Shown one piece after another: positions 61,679 through 64,000 of a DNA stretch of 64,000 nucleotides. The stretch is from an uncultured Dyadobacter sp. (GTDB lineage: Bacteria > Bacteroidota > Bacteroidia > Cytophagales > Spirosomataceae): NCBI RefSeq assembly GCF_946482605.1, contig NZ_CAMLSE010000031.1, positions 31,114-95,113 of the forward strand. The letters run 5' to 3'. How positions within the stretch are numbered: position 1 is the first letter of the stretch; each line of letters opens with the position of its first letter. A program made the position numbers and the translations under genes. The notes under the pieces were generated by a model that worked only from the letters and a program-made list of their open reading frames with translations, had not been told where the DNA came from and searched no databases.

Positions 61679-62281
61679 TTAGTTCCTGTTGATTTTCACA
61701 CCTAAATAAAGTATTCTTGGGTTATTTAATAAATCCCTTGAAAAGTGGGTTCTTCCTGGATTGATAAGTCGCTGACGCTCTCCAAAATCAAAATCGACAT
61801 TGGGAAAAAAGGGAGTTGCTAAAACTTGTCCTTTTTTAAAATTTAGGACCAACTGCCATCGAACGTCCCACTCATCGCTATTCAAGCTTGGCTGGTAATT
61901 AGGCTTATGTCCAAATATTCTAATCTGTACGTTTTTCACACCGTCATAAAAAATTTTTTCCTGACCAGGTGGATCAAAAGCCACACCCATCTCTCGATAC
62001 GATTCATGTCTTATATCTGAGCCGTTTGGAAATCCTCCCTGTCCAGTATATACGTTATCATAACATTCAACATCAACAAAAGCATCCACAAACGAATCAT
62101 CAGGGTTTTTCCCATCGCCGTCACCAGGTGTAGCAAAAATGCAAATTGCGGACACTAATGTGTTTGTTTTATCAGGCAAATCTGACGAAATCAAACTTTT
62201 CGGCAATTGATCTTTCCATGAAGGCATCAATCCAAAGGTTAAAAACGGCGCAAAGGTAGAAATAAATAAATTTCGAGTCAT
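61679..62281 (-). CDS. Secreted protein, unknown function (AT-rich, operon partner)
   Basis: From the ATG at 62281, a 200-residue product with a weak signal peptide or anchor (MTRNLFISTFAPFLTFGLMP). Its body looks beta-rich (SAICIFATPGDGDGKNPDDS, FVDVECYDNVYTGQGGFPNG, WQLVLNFKKGQVLATPFFPN) with Asp/Asn/Gly loops that could bind calcium. No family is recognised. It is the first gene of the operon with the helical secreted protein. The frame is open to 62377 without added protein character. Confidence 0.6.
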   Translation of the reverse strand: MTRNLFISTFAPFLTFGLMPSWKDQLPKSLISSDLPDKTNTLVSAICIFATPGDGDGKNPDDSFVDAFVDVECYDNVYTGQGGFPNGSDIRHESYREMGVAFDPPGQEKIFYDGVKNVQIRIFGHKPNYQPSLNSDEWDVRWQLVLNFKKGQVLATPFFPNVDFDFGERQRLINPGRTHFSRDLLNNPRILYLGVKINRN

Positions 62282-62569
62282 GAGATAGTGTAGGGAGATC
62301 AATAAGTCTAGATAATATAGGTACGAGTAAGTCGATTCTCGGTAACATACTTTACTCGATACCGACCCTTTGAACACGTTGGTTTAACAAACATGTCAGT
62401 TCAAACCGCAGAAAGTGGTTTACATCTCAATCATTATGCTTGCAACAAATTACATTTAATTAATCGAGACGGCAAACAATATTTATTTATCGGTTATTAC
62501 CTGCAATTCAGCATGTTAAAAATATAGGACGACAAATGTTTATACTTTCACAGGAGTTTATCCGCAACA
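62282..62569. other. AT-rich gap at the end of the island
   Basis: No gene is supported in these 288 bases. A short hairpin AAACC...GGTTT with five-base loop (62403-62421) is the only structure seen. No copy of the tRNA-Lys 3' end occurs here, so the right border of the island is not visible. Confidence 0.35.
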
Positions 62570-63397
62570 CTAATGGGCCCTTACTTCCATCTTTTCCTGA
62601 ATCTCTCGTAACTGTTTCAAAATTGTGTCCATCGTATGGGAAATATGCTGCACTTCCGACACTCGTTCCGGAACATCCTTGGAAAAATAGCTGTGAAACT
62701 TCCAAATCTCAATCACATCGCCAGCACTGATCTCATATGGTTCATACGCCCGGTTCAAAGATTCCAAAAGCATTTTATTCCCTTCTGGCAAAACAGTCAC
62801 TTTCTTGAAAACAAAGTCCTGCTCTCCATCCAGGATCACAATGCATAGCGTGCCCGGTTTCGAGGCCGTCCAGTCCTCGACATAGCGGCACACTACATCT
62901 GCACCTTCGGGTACCGGCAGCATCGAGTCGCCTGTGGTCGGAAACATCCGGAATGTGCCTGTCTGCGGTAAACCAGGCACCGAGAATTTGGGCAGCGAAG
63001 CGATAAATTCCGGGTTCGCATATCCGCTCCGGTAACCCGCTTTTGCCTTTACAGGTACATACTCGACGTTCTCTTTATTGGCTTTGTCGGTCGAGATGGC
63101 CAGCACCCGAAGGTTAGTCCCTTTCATGTAGAGCGGGCTCCCCGCTTCCAGCTCCCTCAGGGGAAGCTCCCCTACCCCGCGCAAGTCTACCCGGAAAAGA
63201 TTGTCGATCGATAGCCCGAAGAAATCCGAGAATTTGATCAGGTCTACCGCTGACGGATTTTCCGTCCTTCCAGCCTCTATGGCAGCGAGTTTGACCCTTG
63301 TAACGCCCAGTTGCTCGGCGAAATCTTCCTGGGTCAGTTTCCTGCGCTCGCGGAGAAACCGGATGTTGCTACCAAAAAAAAGTTTTGCGCTTGTCAT
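62570..63397 (-). CDS. XRE/S24 LexA-like repressor
   Basis: A 275-residue regulator: an N-terminal XRE helix-turn-helix (ERRKLTQEDFAEQLGVTRVK, about 17-36), then a peptidase S24 domain. The autocleavage site is likely A120-G121 in KAKAGYRSGY, with the catalytic Ser158 in GDSMLPV and Lys near residue 198 in FVFKKVT. RecA-stimulated self-cleavage would relieve repression, as in LexA or phage CI. It is divergent from the imuA-like gene with a 69-base gap containing a palindrome, so it probably controls a mutagenesis operon. Confidence 0.9.
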   Translation of the reverse strand: MTSAKLFFGSNIRFLRERRKLTQEDFAEQLGVTRVKLAAIEAGRTENPSAVDLIKFSDFFGLSIDNLFRVDLRGVGELPLRELEAGSPLYMKGTNLRVLAISTDKANKENVEYVPVKAKAGYRSGYANPEFIASLPKFSVPGLPQTGTFRMFPTTGDSMLPVPEGADVVCRYVEDWTASKPGTLCIVILDGEQDFVFKKVTVLPEGNKMLLESLNRAYEPYEISAGDVIEIWKFHSYFSKDVPERVSEVQHISHTMDTILKQLREIQEKMEVRAH

Positions 63398-63428
63398 GGC
63401 ATAATGTTATTATTGAAATCACATCAAT

Positions 63429-63443
63429 GGTACTAATAATACC
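63429..63443. promoter_or_regulatory. Candidate operator of the S24 repressor
   Basis: GGTACTAATAATACC is a GGTA-N7-TACC inverted repeat midway in the divergent gap between the repressor and the imuA-like gene, the place expected for an SOS-type operator controlling both. Confidence 0.5.
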
Positions 63444-63466
63444 AAAGATAATAAAACATTCATACT

Positions 63467-63985
63467 ATGGAAACTGCATTGAAAAAAAGTGACCTGGTTG
63501 CCAGGCTCAGAAGCGATATACTCGCTTTGCAGGGCTTCCGTGCGCCAGCGTTGGGCGTAAAACACGACGATTTCGGTCTCGGGCCAGTAATGAAAGCTTT
63601 CCCTCAGGGCGTATTCCCCCGCGTGGGGATGCACGAGTTTATCAGTACTTCCATAGAGCAGACCGCGGCCACATTCGGCTTTATGGCCGCGCTGGCCGGA
63701 AAAATGATGAAACAGGACGGGCTGTGCGTTTGGGTGGGCACTCGCCGTACTGTTTACCCATTCGGTCTGAGCCAATTCGGCGTATCACCGGACCGGGTGA
63801 TCTTTGTCGATCTGAAAAAAGATAAAGATCTTCTGTGGGCGATCGAAGAAGCGCTCAAATGCGATGCGCTCTCAGCGGTGGTCGGAGAGATTAGAGAGCT
63901 AAATTTGACCGAGTCACGAAGATTACTGGGTATTTCGGAGAAGTTGGGTTCTTCTTCACTTTTGATGATAAAACGTAATTATTAA
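63467..63985 (+). CDS. imuA: ImuA-like SOS mutagenesis protein, C-terminally short
   Basis: A 172-residue RecA-like-fold protein resembling ImuA of the imuA-imuB-dnaE2 translesion cassette: FPRVGMHEFISTSIEQTAAT, CVWVGTRRTVYPFGLSQFG and ALKCDALSAVVGEIREL are typical. From my knowledge of the family, Bacteroidota members run on for roughly 60-80 more residues after the TESRR block, but here the frame stops at MIKRNY, and the last 100 bases become sharply AT-rich. This may be a truncated gene. The imuB and dnaE2 genes, if present, lie beyond the window. It is divergent from the S24 repressor. Confidence 0.75.
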   Translation: METALKKSDLVARLRSDILALQGFRAPALGVKHDDFGLGPVMKAFPQGVFPRVGMHEFISTSIEQTAATFGFMAALAGKMMKQDGLCVWVGTRRTVYPFGLSQFGVSPDRVIFVDLKKDKDLLWAIEEALKCDALSAVVGEIRELNLTESRRLLGISEKLGSSSLLMIKRNY

Positions 63986-64000
63986 ATACACAATTATTTG

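Noticed and set aside
46238..64000. CRISPR arrays, Cas genes or a restriction-modification or toxin-antitoxin system in the island
   Set aside because: I looked for regularly spaced repeats and for methylase, nuclease, Cas or antitoxin motifs. None was seen; the only nuclease-like gene is exonuclease III.
62282..64000. Right attachment site of the tRNA-Lys island
   Set aside because: I searched by eye for the last 20 or so bases of the tRNA (TTCGAATCCCAGCGGGATCA) in both orientations and found no copy in the rest of the window.

Overview
The window looks like a chromosomal segment of a Bacteroidota bacterium, most likely Cytophagales (Dyadobacter/Spirosoma-like). This is inferred from family content: TonB-dependent receptors with a carboxypeptidase-like plug extension, a propeller-type (Reg_prop/Y_Y_Y) LytS kinase with a LytTR regulator, a T9SS-sorted metalloprotease, a Bacteroidota-type tyrosine recombinase, and a TTTG-N19-TAnnTTTG promoter in front of tRNA-Lys. 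No 16S or other species marker is present.

Region 1 (1-45.9 kb) is ordinary, densely coding core or flexible genome. It holds a partial TPR gene, a MutS-like ATPase, a tandem-repeat secreted protein, an orphan IorB-like molybdoenzyme subunit with an orphan LytS kinase, a metallophosphatase followed by an Oar-like TonB receptor and an NPP-type phosphodiesterase, a TspO-like membrane protein and a secreted protein of unknown role. A complete RND efflux operon (adaptor, pump, outer-membrane lipoprotein) follows, then a translationally coupled GH28/ThuA pair, a choice-of-anchor I lipoprotein, a three-gene glycolipid-type operon (GT2, GT39, LPG-synthase-like), a large secreted M4 protease, two lipoproteins, AlkB, a divergent MBL-hydrolase/LysR pair, an ECF sigma factor, a siderophore-type TonB receptor and the propeller kinase/LytTR pair.

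Region 2 (46.0-about 62.5 kb) is accessory DNA beginning at a tRNA-Lys(TTT) that is followed by an integrase. It has low gene density, frequent strand switches, gene remnants, and several gene types present twice. It carries four single-domain CheY-like receivers, two related receiver-like proteins without a phosphoacceptor Asp, two related small FlbD-like proteins, a DsbA/SpxH-like protein plus a decayed second copy, and a GAF-domain histidine kinase. Mixed in are an exonuclease III/YdaT-like pair, an iron-permease-like protein, DUF6876-like and DUF2892-like proteins, a cupin and two AT-rich secreted genes. I see no second copy of the tRNA 3' end, so the right border is not defined.

Region 3 (62.5-64 kb) holds an S24/LexA-like repressor divergent from an ImuA-like gene, which looks like an SOS mutagenesis locus with its own repressor; the imuA frame ends early.

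The most unusual content is the set of stand-alone receivers, pseudo-receivers and FlbD-like proteins in the tRNA-Lys island. It may be a phosphorelay or partner-switching module, but no function can be assigned from sequence alone.
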